Shown: positions 55,448-64,000 of the stretch, in pieces
Position numbering within the stretch: position 1 is the stretch's first letter
Layout of the letters: the number at the start of each line of letters is the position of its first letter
Assembly: GCA_900313005.1 (NCBI GenBank)
Contig: ONZJ01000002.1
Location: 2,620,996-2,684,995, forward strand
DNA from: Rhodobacteraceae bacterium EL129
GTDB lineage: Bacteria; Pseudomonadota; Alphaproteobacteria; Rhodobacterales; Rhodobacteraceae
Length of the DNA stretch: 64,000 nt
Direction: 5' to 3'
The notes under the pieces: generated by a model
Database searches by the model: none
What the model was told of the DNA's origin: nothing
Seen by the model: the letters and a program-made list of their open reading frames with translations, nothing else
Translations under genes and position numbers: made by a program

Positions 55448-57004
55448 TTATTCGACAACCAGGTCGCCGAAGTAAGGGAAGTTCAGCGCATTGACGATCT
55501 TGTCAGCGCCAACGCCCGCTTTGGCGCCCCAGGCCAGGTTCTGCCAGTGCAGCGGGATGAATGCGGCGTCTTCGTAAAGGATCGCTTCCATTTGCTGCAA
55601 CATCTCAGCCCGTTTGGCCTGATCTGTTTCGGCATTGGCCATGTTCATCAGCTTGTCAGCCTCTGCGTTGCAGTAAGCGCCCGAGTTGTACTGACCGTTG
55701 CCTGTGGCTTCATCAGGACATGCGCTCAGGAACTGGTGGAAGTTTGCACTGTCTTCTGTGTCTGAGTGCCAGCCGATCATCATCATGTCAGCGGCGCGCT
55801 CGTCAAACTTGGGCCAGTATTGCGCTTTGGGCATGGTTTGCAGGTCAACCTTGATGTTGATCTTCGACAGCATCGAGGCCACGGCCTGAGCGATTTTGTC
55901 GTCGTTCACATAGCGGTTGTTGGGGGCCATCATGGTGATCGAGAAGCCGTCTGCGTAACCCGCTTCGGCCATCAGCGCCTTGGCTTTTTCAAGATCGAAC
56001 CGAGGCGTCAGCGCCGGGTTGTATCCCAGATAGCCATCAGGTGAGGCCTGCGCACCCACGGTGCCAAAGCCTCGCATGATACGCTCGACGATACCGGCGT
56101 TGTTCACGGCATAGTCGATCGCCTGACGAACACGGGCGTCCTTGAATGCTTCAACACGGTCCTGGTTCATCTGGAATGTGATGATCCGGGTGCCTGGCAT
56201 GGTGATCAGGGTGGTGCCTTCGTTTTCATCAACACGCGCCAGATCGGTGGGCGGCACGGGAGCGATGAAATCAACGTCACCCGCCAGAAGGGCCGCGACG
56301 CGGGTCGGGTCTTCCTTGATCGGTGTCAGAACAATCTGATCGACGTTGCCGGGGCTTTCTGAGTCCCAGTAATCGCCGAAGCGGTCAAAGACCACTTTCA
56401 CACCTTGCTCACGCTCGCTGACCACATAGGGGCCAGTGCCAGAGACATTGCGCGAGGCAAAGCTGTCGCCGTGCTTGACCAGTTCGGCTTTGTCTTTGCC
56501 GTCCTCGGTCTGGCCGGTGTAAAACGCGCTGTCCATCGGGAAGATGTAGGTGGCTGTGTGCAGCACCAGCGGATATGGCTCGGATGTGACCAGATCAAAG
56601 GTGTCTTCGTCCACGATGTTCACAGCGGTGAACAGGCTGAAGATACCCTTGAAATCGGGGCTTTCTTTTAGACGGTCGAACGTCCACTTCACATCTGCAG
56701 ATGTCATCTCGTTGCCGGAATGGAACTTCACACCATCGCGCAGGTTGAACCGCATTGTGGTTTCGTCGATCTGCTCCCAGCTTTCCGCCAGACGGGGCTC
56801 AAACTGCAGGTCTTGGGTCCAGCGGACCAGCGGATCAAACACCATGTGGCTGAGCTGCAATGTGCCGCCCGATAGCTGCTCATGCGGGTCCAGCGATACG
56901 GGGTCCGCATCATAGGCAACACGCACCGTATTTTGCGCCATGGCGGCACCCGCAACCATCACGGTTACAGCGCATGCACCAAAGGCATGTTTTAGAAATG
57001 TCAT
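55448..57004 (-). CDS. Peptide-type ABC transporter substrate-binding protein (DppA-like)
   Basis: 518 aa from the ATG at 57004, with GGGAGA upstream; a longer frame to 57106 is unlikely. The Sec signal peptide (HAFGACAVTVMVAGAAMAQ) ends near residue 24. RVAYDADPVSLDPHEQLSGG, LAESWEQIDETTMRFNLRDG and VRQAIDYAVNNAGIVERIM are SBP family 5 hallmarks. It is the first gene of the transporter operon. The neighbouring demethylases suggest that the ligand may be a proline-betaine-like or N-methylated compound rather than a dipeptide; this is inferred only. Confidence 0.93.
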   Translation of the reverse strand: MTFLKHAFGACAVTVMVAGAAMAQNTVRVAYDADPVSLDPHEQLSGGTLQLSHMVFDPLVRWTQDLQFEPRLAESWEQIDETTMRFNLRDGVKFHSGNEMTSADVKWTFDRLKESPDFKGIFSLFTAVNIVDEDTFDLVTSEPYPLVLHTATYIFPMDSAFYTGQTEDGKDKAELVKHGDSFASRNVSGTGPYVVSEREQGVKVVFDRFGDYWDSESPGNVDQIVLTPIKEDPTRVAALLAGDVDFIAPVPPTDLARVDENEGTTLITMPGTRIITFQMNQDRVEAFKDARVRQAIDYAVNNAGIVERIMRGFGTVGAQASPDGYLGYNPALTPRFDLEKAKALMAEAGYADGFSITMMAPNNRYVNDDKIAQAVASMLSKINIKVDLQTMPKAQYWPKFDERAADMMMIGWHSDTEDSANFHQFLSACPDEATGNGQYNSGAYCNAEADKLMNMANAETDQAKRAEMLQQMEAILYEDAAFIPLHWQNLAWGAKAGVGADKIVNALNFPYFGDLVVE

Positions 57005-57186
57005 GTAATTTCTCCCAGATTTATAGACTGCGCCAGAGGCTAGCGAGGCATTCTGAGAGGTGCAAATGCTTAAAACGGATAGGGTATGCGCAGGGCGCAT
57101 GTTCATACATTTGATATATAATACAATGGATTAATTCATATTTTCATGTCGAATTAGCAAAAAACAAAGCGTGACACAAAAAGAAA

Positions 57187-57216
57187 GGGCCAGTCCCACT
57201 TAAGTTGGACCGGCCC
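57187..57216 (-). terminator. Intrinsic terminator of the LysM/BON gene
   Basis: Stem GGGCC/GGCCC with inner GTCC/GGAC and ACTTAAGT pairing (57187-57216). On the minus strand it is followed by TTTCTTTTT (57186-57178), a good U-run. It begins 28 bases after the stop of the LysM/BON gene. Confidence 0.85.
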
Positions 57217-57244
57217 AAATTAAACAGTTCTCAAATTAGCCTAC

Positions 57245-57658
57245 TCAGGCTGTCGCATCGTCCTGAGGAATGCGCAGACGCTGGCCTGGATAGATTTTGT
57301 CAGGGTCGCTCAACATCGGTTTGTTGGCTTCAAAAATCTCGGTGTAGCGCGCGCCATTGCCCAGCGCCTTTTCCGCGATTTTCCACAACGTGTCGCCGCT
57401 TTCCACTTCGTGGAACACCGGGTCATTGCCTTCAGCTTCGTCTTCAACAGCAGCCACACCGGCCGAGTTACCGACCGCCATGATGATCTTTTCTTTGACT
57501 TCCTGGCTGGCCGCTTTGCCTGAGACCTTAACCACATCGCCCACAACCGAAATATCGAGACCCGCTGTGTTCAGGCCCAGATCTTCGACCTCTTTTTTCA
57601 GCGCTTCCGCTTCGGGCGCCGGATCTTCTTTCTTCTTCCAGAAGTTAAACAATCCCAT
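57245..57658 (-). CDS. BON and LysM domain protein (Kbp/YgaU-like)
   Basis: 137 aa. Residues about 20-75 form a BON domain (VVGDVVKVSGKAASQEVKEK) and residues 85-133 a LysM domain (GDTLWKIAEKALGNGARYTE, PGQRLRIPQ). The layout matches E. coli Kbp, a cytoplasmic potassium-binding protein; no signal peptide is present, which fits. AAGG precedes the ATG. It has its own terminator and stands alone. Confidence 0.92.
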   Translation of the reverse strand: MGLFNFWKKKEDPAPEAEALKKEVEDLGLNTAGLDISVVGDVVKVSGKAASQEVKEKIIMAVGNSAGVAAVEDEAEGNDPVFHEVESGDTLWKIAEKALGNGARYTEIFEANKPMLSDPDKIYPGQRLRIPQDDATA

Positions 57659-57775
57659 GAGGTGTACCTTTCCTATTTCCCAAGTGATGCCTGTATCATC
57701 CTCATCAACAGACCAAGAGCAAGGGGAAAACCCCAGAGAGATACCCCTGCCCGCCCGTTTTGGTCTGTGCAGAGC

Positions 57776-59572
57776 CTAGGCTGCTTCGGCACCCGTGAAT
57801 TGAAGCTTGGCCAGTCGGGCATAAAGCCCCCCTTCGGCAACGAGGCTGTCATGGGTGCCCGTTGCAACGATTTGGCCTGCATCCATCACGATGATCCGGT
57901 CGGCCTTTTTTACCGTTGCCAGGCGATGTGCCACGATGACTGTGGTGCGACTGCGGGCCATGGCATCAACTGCTTGTTGCACCGCACGCTCAGATTCCGC
58001 GTCAAGCGCCGATGTGGCCTCATCCAGCAGCAAAACGGGCGCGTCACGCAAAATGGCACGGGCAATGGCAATCCGTTGCTTCTGCCCCCCCGACAGCATC
58101 ACTCCGCGTTCGCCCACATAGCTGCCATATCCTTCTGGCAATGCGGAAATGAAATCATGCGCGGCGGCGGCCCGGGCGGCCTCTTCAACTTCGGCGTCCG
58201 AGGCATCCAACCGGCCAAACCGAATGTTGTCCCGCGCTGACGCGGCAAAAATGACCGGGTCTTGCGGCACCAGCGCCATGGCCTGCCGGAAATCGGCGCG
58301 GCGCATATCGGACAAAGACACACCGTCCAACGTGACGCGCCCTGCATCTGGGTCGTAGAACCTTTGTATCAGCTGAATGATCGTTGTTTTTCCGGCCCCC
58401 GAGGGTCCGACAATCGCGACGGTTTCACCTGGTGTGACATCCAGTGACAACTCCTCCAACGCTGCCGTTTCGGGGCGCGCTGGATAGCGGAAGGTCACGT
58501 TCTCAAAGCGGATCGCCCCTCTGGCCGGATGCGACAGTGGCTGAGCCTTGTCGGGATCCTGCACCGTGTCTTCGGCGTTGAGCAATTCGACCAGCCGCTC
58601 GGTGGCACCTGCTGCGCGTTGTAGCTCTCCCCAGATTTCTGACAGGGCTGCAACAGATCCCGCCACCATGACCGAATAAATCACGAACTGCACCATGCTG
58701 CCCGCACTCATCTCCCCGGCGCGTACGCCTCGCGCGCCCATCCACAGGACGCCTACGATACCTGTGAAAACCAAAAAGATCACAATCACCGTCATCAGAG
58801 CACGGGTTGCGATACGGCGTCGCGCAGCGTCAAAGCTCTGTTCGGTGACGGTGGAAAACTGCCCGCGGCTGGCCTCCTCATGGGTAAAGGCCTGCACGGT
58901 TTGCACGGACAAGAGTGCCTCGGACGCATTGCCGGAACTGGCCGCAATCCAATCCTGATTTTCACGACTGAGCCCGCGCAGGCGACGCCCCAACACCAGA
59001 ATGGGCACGATGACCAGAGGCACAATCAGCAATACCATCCCGGTCAATTTGGCCGAGGTGAACAGCATCAGGATCAACCCGCCCAGAAAGATCAGTAAAT
59101 TGCGCAGAGCGATGGAAACGGATGAGCCGATCACACTCAGGATCAGGGTTGTATCGGTGGTGATCCGGCTCAGCACCTCTCCGGTCATTATGCGTTCGTA
59201 AAACGCAGGGCTCATTCCAATCACCCGGGCAAAGACCGCCTTGCGGATGTCTGCGACCACCCGTTCCCCCAACCGCGTGACCAGCAGATAGCGCAACCCC
59301 GTGCCCAGCGCCAAAAGTGCGGCAATGCCAACGGCGGCTGTGAAATAAAGATCCAGAATTGCGCCGTCTTCGACACCAAAGTTGTCCACAACACGCCGCA
59401 CAGCCAATGGCAGAATCAAGGATACGCAAGCTGTCAGAACCAGAGCCATCACCGCACCCAGGGCCAACCCACGATATGGTGTCACAAAGGGCCAAAGCTG
59501 TGCGAGCGTGCCCAGCTTTTTGGATTTTTCACGATCTTGCTTTTGTGATCCGTTTCCGGGCGAAGACGCCAT
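57776..59572 (-). CDS. ABC exporter, MsbA/multidrug-type (fused permease-ATPase)
   Basis: 598 aa. Six membrane helices in the first 320 residues (LALGAVMALVLTACVSLILP is the first) form the exporter channel. The ATPase has Walker A GPSGAGKT, signature LSGGQKQRIAIA and Walker B VLLLDEATSALD. It acts as a homodimer in the inner membrane to export lipid or drug-like compounds; no dedicated substrate gene is adjacent. Confidence 0.92.
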   Translation of the reverse strand: MASSPGNGSQKQDREKSKKLGTLAQLWPFVTPYRGLALGAVMALVLTACVSLILPLAVRRVVDNFGVEDGAILDLYFTAAVGIAALLALGTGLRYLLVTRLGERVVADIRKAVFARVIGMSPAFYERIMTGEVLSRITTDTTLILSVIGSSVSIALRNLLIFLGGLILMLFTSAKLTGMVLLIVPLVIVPILVLGRRLRGLSRENQDWIAASSGNASEALLSVQTVQAFTHEEASRGQFSTVTEQSFDAARRRIATRALMTVIVIFLVFTGIVGVLWMGARGVRAGEMSAGSMVQFVIYSVMVAGSVAALSEIWGELQRAAGATERLVELLNAEDTVQDPDKAQPLSHPARGAIRFENVTFRYPARPETAALEELSLDVTPGETVAIVGPSGAGKTTIIQLIQRFYDPDAGRVTLDGVSLSDMRRADFRQAMALVPQDPVIFAASARDNIRFGRLDASDAEVEEAARAAAAHDFISALPEGYGSYVGERGVMLSGGQKQRIAIARAILRDAPVLLLDEATSALDAESERAVQQAVDAMARSRTTVIVAHRLATVKKADRIIVMDAGQIVATGTHDSLVAEGGLYARLAKLQFTGAEAA

Positions 59573-59684
59573 GGTGTCATCCGATGCTTTGAGTTTCGGA
59601 TCCGTGTTTGGCCGCGCCTGTGCGCGGGGTCAAGTGGACAGATTGTCAGATGCTGGATGGGCCAACAATAGGGTATGTAACGTA

Positions 59685-59720
59685 CGGCGGGCATCGTGTT
59701 CACGTCATCAGCCTGGAAGG
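59685..59720 (-). repeat. Degenerate copy of the tRNA-Gly 3' half
   Basis: This 36-bp stretch matches 29 of 36 bases of the neighbouring tRNA-Gly from the anticodon loop to the T arm (59822-59857), in the same orientation. The 5' half of the tRNA has no counterpart next to it. This is the form of an old integration attachment site or a decayed tandem tRNA. Confidence 0.55.
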
Positions 59721-59812
59721 CAAGCACTCAAATCCGATATTCCTAAATAATTACCAAAATTCACATTAGTAATCTTGAGTAAAATGTCGGGAATATATCG
59801 GAAAACAACCAT

Positions 59813-59886
59813 TGGAGCGGGCGGCGGGAATCGAACCCGCGTCATCAGCTTGGAAGGCTGAGGTCTTACCACTACACAACGCCCGC
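59813..59886 (-). tRNA. tRNA-Gly (UCC anticodon)
   Basis: 74 nt. Acceptor GCGGGCG/CGCCCGC, anticodon stem TCAGC/GCTGA with loop CTTCCAA (anticodon TCC), T arm CGGG-TTCGATT-CCCG, discriminator T and encoded CCA (59813-59815 on the plus strand as TGG). The D arm has GTAGTGGTAAGAC. The T discriminator is normal for glycine tRNAs. Confidence 0.96.
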
Positions 59887-60285
59887 GCTCTGCCAAACAC
59901 CCTTATTTCATAGACATTTTGCCGTCAACCCCACTGATGGACACGTCTTGATAGAAAGCGCCTGCGCTATTTTGAGACTAGGGTTTTCATATGTGAACCC
60001 AATTTGCACATTTTGAAAGCACTAAGCGCATTTATCCCTATTTATGAGGCGGCACTCCCCCCTTGTTCCTTTCGATGAATGATTCCCAAAAGAGCGAACC
60101 GAGGCAAAGAAGTTCATTTTGCATGAGAAACCAAGCAAGGACGGGCGGAAAGTGTGAATTCGCTGCACCTGCACAGCTACCTCCGAATATCCGAAAAGCC
60201 GACGTTCAGGCCCCGCTTTTCATAAAGGCACGCCATCAGCGCTCGATGGAATTTGCATAGGCGCTATACAAATATTTTTGACATT
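59887..60285. other. Intergenic stretch between tRNA-Gly and hsdR
   Basis: About 400 bp, more AT-rich than the neighbours. The only ORF (60063-60260, plus, 65 codons) has no ribosome site or known motif and I do not call it. I see no repeat, integrase fragment or regulatory palindrome here. Confidence 0.5.
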
Positions 60286-62625
60286 CTAAGTGGAGTACAA
60301 ATGAACTTGAATATCCATGAAGGCTTGCTTGATTTTTGGTATCTCTCCCAGCGCCCTCTTGGCACCGTTCGTTCCACCATATTTAACTTTCAGAAAGTCA
60401 CCGATTTTTGAAAGAGCTAGCTCATCAACACCGTGAATCTCATACGCCGCCAAAACCGCTTCCAGGAATGAACGCATCTCGCCTTCGATATCTGAAAAAC
60501 CGTTTGCTCGGGCTGTTTCGGCTCTCTCAGTCCGCATCAACGGAGCCAAAGTGAATCGTACATATGCGAGCACATCGAAGACATCGCTGTTAGGTGCGTC
60601 GATCAAACGCTTCATGTCCGCGAGGCGATCGGCATCGTACCCTCTGTCAGCTAGTATCTTTAGGAATTGAACCCTCGTTTCAGGGTTGCTCCAAATCTCA
60701 CGCAGATGGTCTTCGTCGCGAACCAAATCACCAAGGTCGCCGAACAACTGGTTCATAAACTCTTCGCCGGAAATCAACTTTCCGTCGTGCGAAAAATAGC
60801 TGGTCGTCGCAATATACCGAATTCTGCGTTCTTTGCCGTCGGCCAGCTTGATCACGATCTTCGGTTCTGGGGCTGGCCCCGGCTCAGGCGGTCCGGTGGG
60901 TGGTGTCGGCGTGGGGCGCGGCGGCTTTGGAGTAGGTTCATCTGGCGGCAAAGGCTCCCCATCCCACTCGGGGTCGTTGAAATGCTCATAGGCTTTCACA
61001 AAATCATAGACTGTGAAGAAATCCTTGCCCTCGAATGTCCGCGTCCCGCGTCCGACGATTTGCTTGAATTCGATCATAGATTTCACGGGTCGCATAAGAA
61101 CGATGTTGCGCACATTTCGCGCATCCACACCCGTTGATAGTTTTTGCGAGGTCGTCAGGATCGTCGGTATGCTGCGTTCGTTGTCCTGAAACTCGCGCAA
61201 ATGCTGTTCACCCAGGGCGCCATCGTTCGCGGTGACACGTTCGCAATAATGCGGATCGTCAATGTCTTTGATCTGGTTGATGTAGTCACGCACCGCCGCT
61301 GCGTGGTTCTGGGTGGCGCAGAAAACCAATGTTTTCTGACGTGGGTTGATCTGATCCATGAATTCATGAATGCGGCTTTGCTCGCGTTCGGGGATGATGA
61401 TCTTCGCGTTGATCTCGTCTTCAGTGTAGACGTGGTCAGGATCAATCTCACCGCCCACCACTTCGTCTTCGGAATCGTAGACATAGGTATCGATAGTGCT
61501 GGCCATCTGGCGCACTTTGAACGGTGTCAGGAAACCGTCGTCAATCCCATCGCGCAGGGCGTAGGTGTAAACCGGCTCACCGAAGTAGGAATAGGTGTCG
61601 GCGTTCACTTTGCGTTTGGGCGTGGCGGTCAGGCCAAGCTGAACGGCGGGTTCAAAATATTCCAGAATACCACGCCAGGTGCTTTCGTCCTTGGCCCCGC
61701 CTCGGTGACATTCATCAATGATGATGAAATCAAAGAAATCCGGTGCATAAGATTGAAAATTAAACGCAGTTTCCCCGTCCTTGCCTTCGGTCATGAAGGT
61801 CTGGAAAATCGTAAAGAACACCGATGCATTGCGGGGCATCTTGCCCTTTTTGCTGATCTCTTTGGGGTTGATGCGGCTCAGCGCGTCTGGCTCAAACGCG
61901 GAGAACGAATTATACGCCTGATCCGCCAGAATGTTGCGATCTGCCAGAAACAGGATGCGCGGGCGGCGGGTTGGCTCGCCGGTCAGGCTCCAGCGCGATT
62001 GAAAGAGCTTCCATGCGATCTGAAACGCGATGGAGGTTTTGCCGGTGCCTGTTGCCAGCGTCAGCAGGATACGCCGGTCGCCATCGGCCATCGCTTCCAG
62101 TACCGCATTTACAGCCCCGGCCTGATAATAGCGCGGCTGCCATTTGCCGCCGTCAGTTTCAAACGGCACCTGCCCGAACCGGTCGCGCCAGGCGTTGCCC
62201 GTGGGATAGCAGCGATCCCAAAGCTCCAACGGTGTCGGCACCGCGTCCACTTCGCCCTCGGCCCCGGTGTGCAGGTCAATTTCGTAATAGCGCAGCCCGT
62301 TGGTGCAATAGGCAAAGCGCGCGCCGATGCGGGTGGCATAGTCATAGGCCTGCCCGCGCCCTTCGGTATAAGGCAGGCTGGCCTTCTTGGCCTCCATCAC
62401 CGCCATCACGTGGCCATTCATGCGCAAGACGTAGTCGGCGGGCTTGGGCGCGTTGGTGGCACCACCCGACATGATCCGCCCGGGCCAGAGCATTTCTTCC
62501 CGGTTCACCCGCGCGCCGTCGATTTTGGCGGGGCCTTCCCAGCCCTGAGCGGCAAGGTCCGGATCAATCCGCATCGCGCGGGTGTCGGCCTCGGTCTCGT
62601 TGGGAAGTGGGGAATTATCAATCAT
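60286..62625 (-). CDS. hsdR: Type I restriction enzyme R subunit (EcoEI-like)
   Basis: 779 aa. The nuclease region has PDYVLRMNGHVMAVMEAKKA (Asp...Glu-x-Lys). The helicase/translocase motifs are TLATGTGKTSIAF (I), IIIDECHRGG (II), LTATPKR (III) and IVGRGTRTFEGKDFF (VI). The C-terminal EcoEI-type domain follows a proline-rich linker near residue 560 (PPDEPTPKPPRP). The R subunit pumps DNA and cuts it far from the recognition site in unmethylated DNA. It starts 14 bp after hsdS. Confidence 0.93.
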   Translation of the reverse strand: MIDNSPLPNETEADTRAMRIDPDLAAQGWEGPAKIDGARVNREEMLWPGRIMSGGATNAPKPADYVLRMNGHVMAVMEAKKASLPYTEGRGQAYDYATRIGARFAYCTNGLRYYEIDLHTGAEGEVDAVPTPLELWDRCYPTGNAWRDRFGQVPFETDGGKWQPRYYQAGAVNAVLEAMADGDRRILLTLATGTGKTSIAFQIAWKLFQSRWSLTGEPTRRPRILFLADRNILADQAYNSFSAFEPDALSRINPKEISKKGKMPRNASVFFTIFQTFMTEGKDGETAFNFQSYAPDFFDFIIIDECHRGGAKDESTWRGILEYFEPAVQLGLTATPKRKVNADTYSYFGEPVYTYALRDGIDDGFLTPFKVRQMASTIDTYVYDSEDEVVGGEIDPDHVYTEDEINAKIIIPEREQSRIHEFMDQINPRQKTLVFCATQNHAAAVRDYINQIKDIDDPHYCERVTANDGALGEQHLREFQDNERSIPTILTTSQKLSTGVDARNVRNIVLMRPVKSMIEFKQIVGRGTRTFEGKDFFTVYDFVKAYEHFNDPEWDGEPLPPDEPTPKPPRPTPTPPTGPPEPGPAPEPKIVIKLADGKERRIRYIATTSYFSHDGKLISGEEFMNQLFGDLGDLVRDEDHLREIWSNPETRVQFLKILADRGYDADRLADMKRLIDAPNSDVFDVLAYVRFTLAPLMRTERAETARANGFSDIEGEMRSFLEAVLAAYEIHGVDELALSKIGDFLKVKYGGTNGAKRALGEIPKIKQAFMDIQVHLYST

Positions 62626-62639
62626 CGGTTGAGGTTAGC

Positions 62640-63830
62640 TCAGGTCAGCTCCCCGGCAAAGGCCTTTTGCAGGAGCGATTGCCGCAGGTCAGCGATGTCG
62701 GTGAGTTTGGTGCGATAGTTGGTTTCAAGCACTTCAACACTCGAACGCAACTCGGTCAACTCAGCCGCAACAACTTTTTGGGTCGCGATGTCCGGCAGAT
62801 AGATAGGGCAGTCCTTAATTTGCTGACCACTGATGTGGGGCACCCCTATGCCAGTTTGAATAGACAGCACATACTTTTCAAATAGTTTGCTACCGATAAA
62901 ATGGCCCAAATAATCATGTCTCGAATTGGACAGGCAGCGAAGTCTGGCAACTCGTTGAACCAATAGTAATGGCAGTTCAGCCTCAGAGACCACTGCAAAC
63001 TTAATGCCGTCTTTGACCGATGTACGGTCCATCGCTAGCAATACATCATTTGCGGCGAGTCTAAACTTTTCATATTCGTCACATTGAGTAAGCGGCCAAC
63101 GTTTGACGTTCTTCCACCGGAATTGACCCTGGACTAAATTGTCACCGCGAACCATTGGCATATCTTCGGGTTCCTCTGAGTAGCCAGCGCTCTTAAATGC
63201 AAAGCCAGTCAACACCTCGACAGCCGCGCCCAAGGTCGAATTGCGATCAGTGGAGTTATTGTCAAATACTCTGCTTACGTGGCTCTCAAACAACTCCCGC
63301 GCGTTTTGGAGGTTGGTTTCGGCGTTCTCTTTGGCGCGGGTCAGCCCCTCAAACGCCGCATCCAAAACCGCCACAATCCGCTTTTGCTCGTCGAGGGGCG
63401 GGATTGGAATTTCAAACGGGGAAATATCTTGCTTGTTGAATCCGGCCTGTGCGCCACGGACAGAAACCGATGCTAGCGGCTGTTGAAACAATTCGGATGT
63501 TAGAAAGTAATAGAAAAAGTCTTGATCCAGTAATGACAAGTTCGGAACGGTCCGGATCAGGGCGACGTTATATGTTCCAGCTTTCCCGCGATGAATTTGG
63601 CCGACCGACGCGCCATAGCGTCCAATCATGATATCAGATTCTTGGCAGGTATTGGTCTTGTTAGTTAGCGGCACGTAGACCGCTTTGTCGTCGCTCTTAA
63701 AATCTCGAATTTGTAGCATTCGGACGTATCCGTCGCGTGGGCTGTCGATAAACTCGGATTTAGGGGGTTGGGAACCACCTTTGAAATCACAAACCTCACC
63801 AAGCGGCGTAACCTCCCACCCGGCCTTCAC
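62640..63830 (-). CDS. hsdS: Type I restriction-modification specificity subunit
   Basis: 396 aa, GTG start overlapping the hsdM stop (GTGA). Two target-recognition domains are separated by coiled-coil spacers: the first ends in PIPPLDEQKRIVAVLDAAFE, the second in LPDIATQKVVAAELTELRSS. The conserved regions end in LRQSLLQKAFAGELT. It chooses the bipartite DNA target for both methylation and cutting; the target cannot be read from sequence. Confidence 0.93.
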   Translation of the reverse strand: MKAGWEVTPLGEVCDFKGGSQPPKSEFIDSPRDGYVRMLQIRDFKSDDKAVYVPLTNKTNTCQESDIMIGRYGASVGQIHRGKAGTYNVALIRTVPNLSLLDQDFFYYFLTSELFQQPLASVSVRGAQAGFNKQDISPFEIPIPPLDEQKRIVAVLDAAFEGLTRAKENAETNLQNARELFESHVSRVFDNNSTDRNSTLGAAVEVLTGFAFKSAGYSEEPEDMPMVRGDNLVQGQFRWKNVKRWPLTQCDEYEKFRLAANDVLLAMDRTSVKDGIKFAVVSEAELPLLLVQRVARLRCLSNSRHDYLGHFIGSKLFEKYVLSIQTGIGVPHISGQQIKDCPIYLPDIATQKVVAAELTELRSSVEVLETNYRTKLTDIADLRQSLLQKAFAGELT

Positions 63831-64000
63831 AGCATCCCCCTGATCTCTTCCAGGATCGTGGCAGTCTGAACATCCCGCGCCAGCATGTCCTCGATGATTT
63901 CAGCCGGTTCCCGCAGGGGGGCTTCCTCGGGCGCGAAGGGGTTTTTGACGGACATATCAAACGTCTCGTCGTCAATATCCCCGCGCGCCACCGTCCAGCT
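63827..64000 (-). CDS. hsdM: Type I restriction-modification methyltransferase subunit, C-terminal end (truncated by window end)
   Basis: Only the last 57 codons are in the window. The frame reads SWTVARGDIDDETFDMSVKN and onward to EEIRGML. VKNPFAPEEAPLREPAEIIE is the C-terminal tail of EcoEI-type N6-adenine methylases. The TGA stop overlaps the GTG start of hsdS, so the order on this strand is M, S, R. The catalytic N-P-P-Y motif lies outside the window. Confidence 0.82.
   Translation of the reverse strand, partial: SWTVARGDIDDETFDMSVKNPFAPEEAPLREPAEIIEDMLARDVQTATILEEIRGML

Noticed and set aside
60063..60260. 65-codon plus-strand frame upstream of hsdR
   Set aside because: No ribosome site, low-complexity composition and no motif.
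61144..62718. 524-codon open frame on the plus strand
   Set aside because: Antisense shadow of hsdR; the hsdR frame has all helicase motifs.
1..64000. CRISPR arrays, complete insertion sequences, rRNA genes or a replication origin
   Set aside because: No regularly spaced repeats, transposase genes, rRNA signatures or DnaA-box clusters were seen.

Overview
This 64 kb window looks like chromosome of a marine alphaproteobacterium of the Roseobacter type (Rhodobacterales). That placement is inferred from gene content, since no ribosomal RNA gene is present. The supporting features are several modules for methylated nitrogen and sulfur compounds, a DmdA-like demethylase, a SelD fused to a flavin domain, and dispersed TTTCCCTG repeats of a kind I associate with this group.

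Layout. (1) 1-660: end of an EamA exporter. (2) 663-14832: a BetI-like TetR regulator diverging from a long catabolic run. The run holds a betaine-type ABC transporter (binding protein, ATPase, double permease), a DMSO-reductase-family molybdoenzyme, a DmdA/GcvT-like methyltransferase, an iron alcohol dehydrogenase, an AhpD-like protein, an aldehyde dehydrogenase, a CitE-like lyase, an SDR and a GST. (3) 14842-23279: LysR regulator, gcvH and the complete selenocysteine machinery selA-selB-tRNA(Sec)-selD. Convergent to these is a selenoprotein gene of the GrdB/PrdB family whose in-frame TGA makes it look like two ORFs. (4) 23280-31966: a decayed region with TTTCCCTG repeats, a gabD pseudogene and a truncated nitrilase, then gabT, a VOC protein, a DDAH-like hydrolase and an orphan Tat-exported peptide-type binding protein. 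(5) 31967-37050: dimethylglycine/sarcosine-dehydrogenase-like flavoprotein, Asp/Glu-racemase-family protein and a PhyH dioxygenase diverging from a GntR regulator across two matching operators. (6) 37115-41541: a sulfur module of methanethiol oxidase (SBP56), ferredoxin, CoA-binding protein, rhodanese and MBL persulfide-dioxygenase-like protein, with a divergent IclR regulator. (7) 41658-57004: EamA exporter, an IorAB-type molybdenum hydroxylase with a diheme cytochrome, a Rieske oxygenase, a TMADH/StcD-like demethylase under a TetR regulator with a perfect 9-bp-arm operator, and a dpp-type ABC transporter. (8) 57187-64000: LysM/BON protein, an MsbA-like exporter, tRNA-Gly with a degenerate copy of its 3' half nearby, and a type I restriction-modification system running off the window end.

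Much of the window fits uptake and stepwise demethylation or oxidation of betaine-like osmolytes, sulfonium compounds and their C1/C2/C3 products, each module with its own regulator. The most notable hidden item is the selenoprotein at 22044-23279. The most likely under-described pathway is the 1.5-14.8 kb transporter/molybdoenzyme/DmdA-like run.
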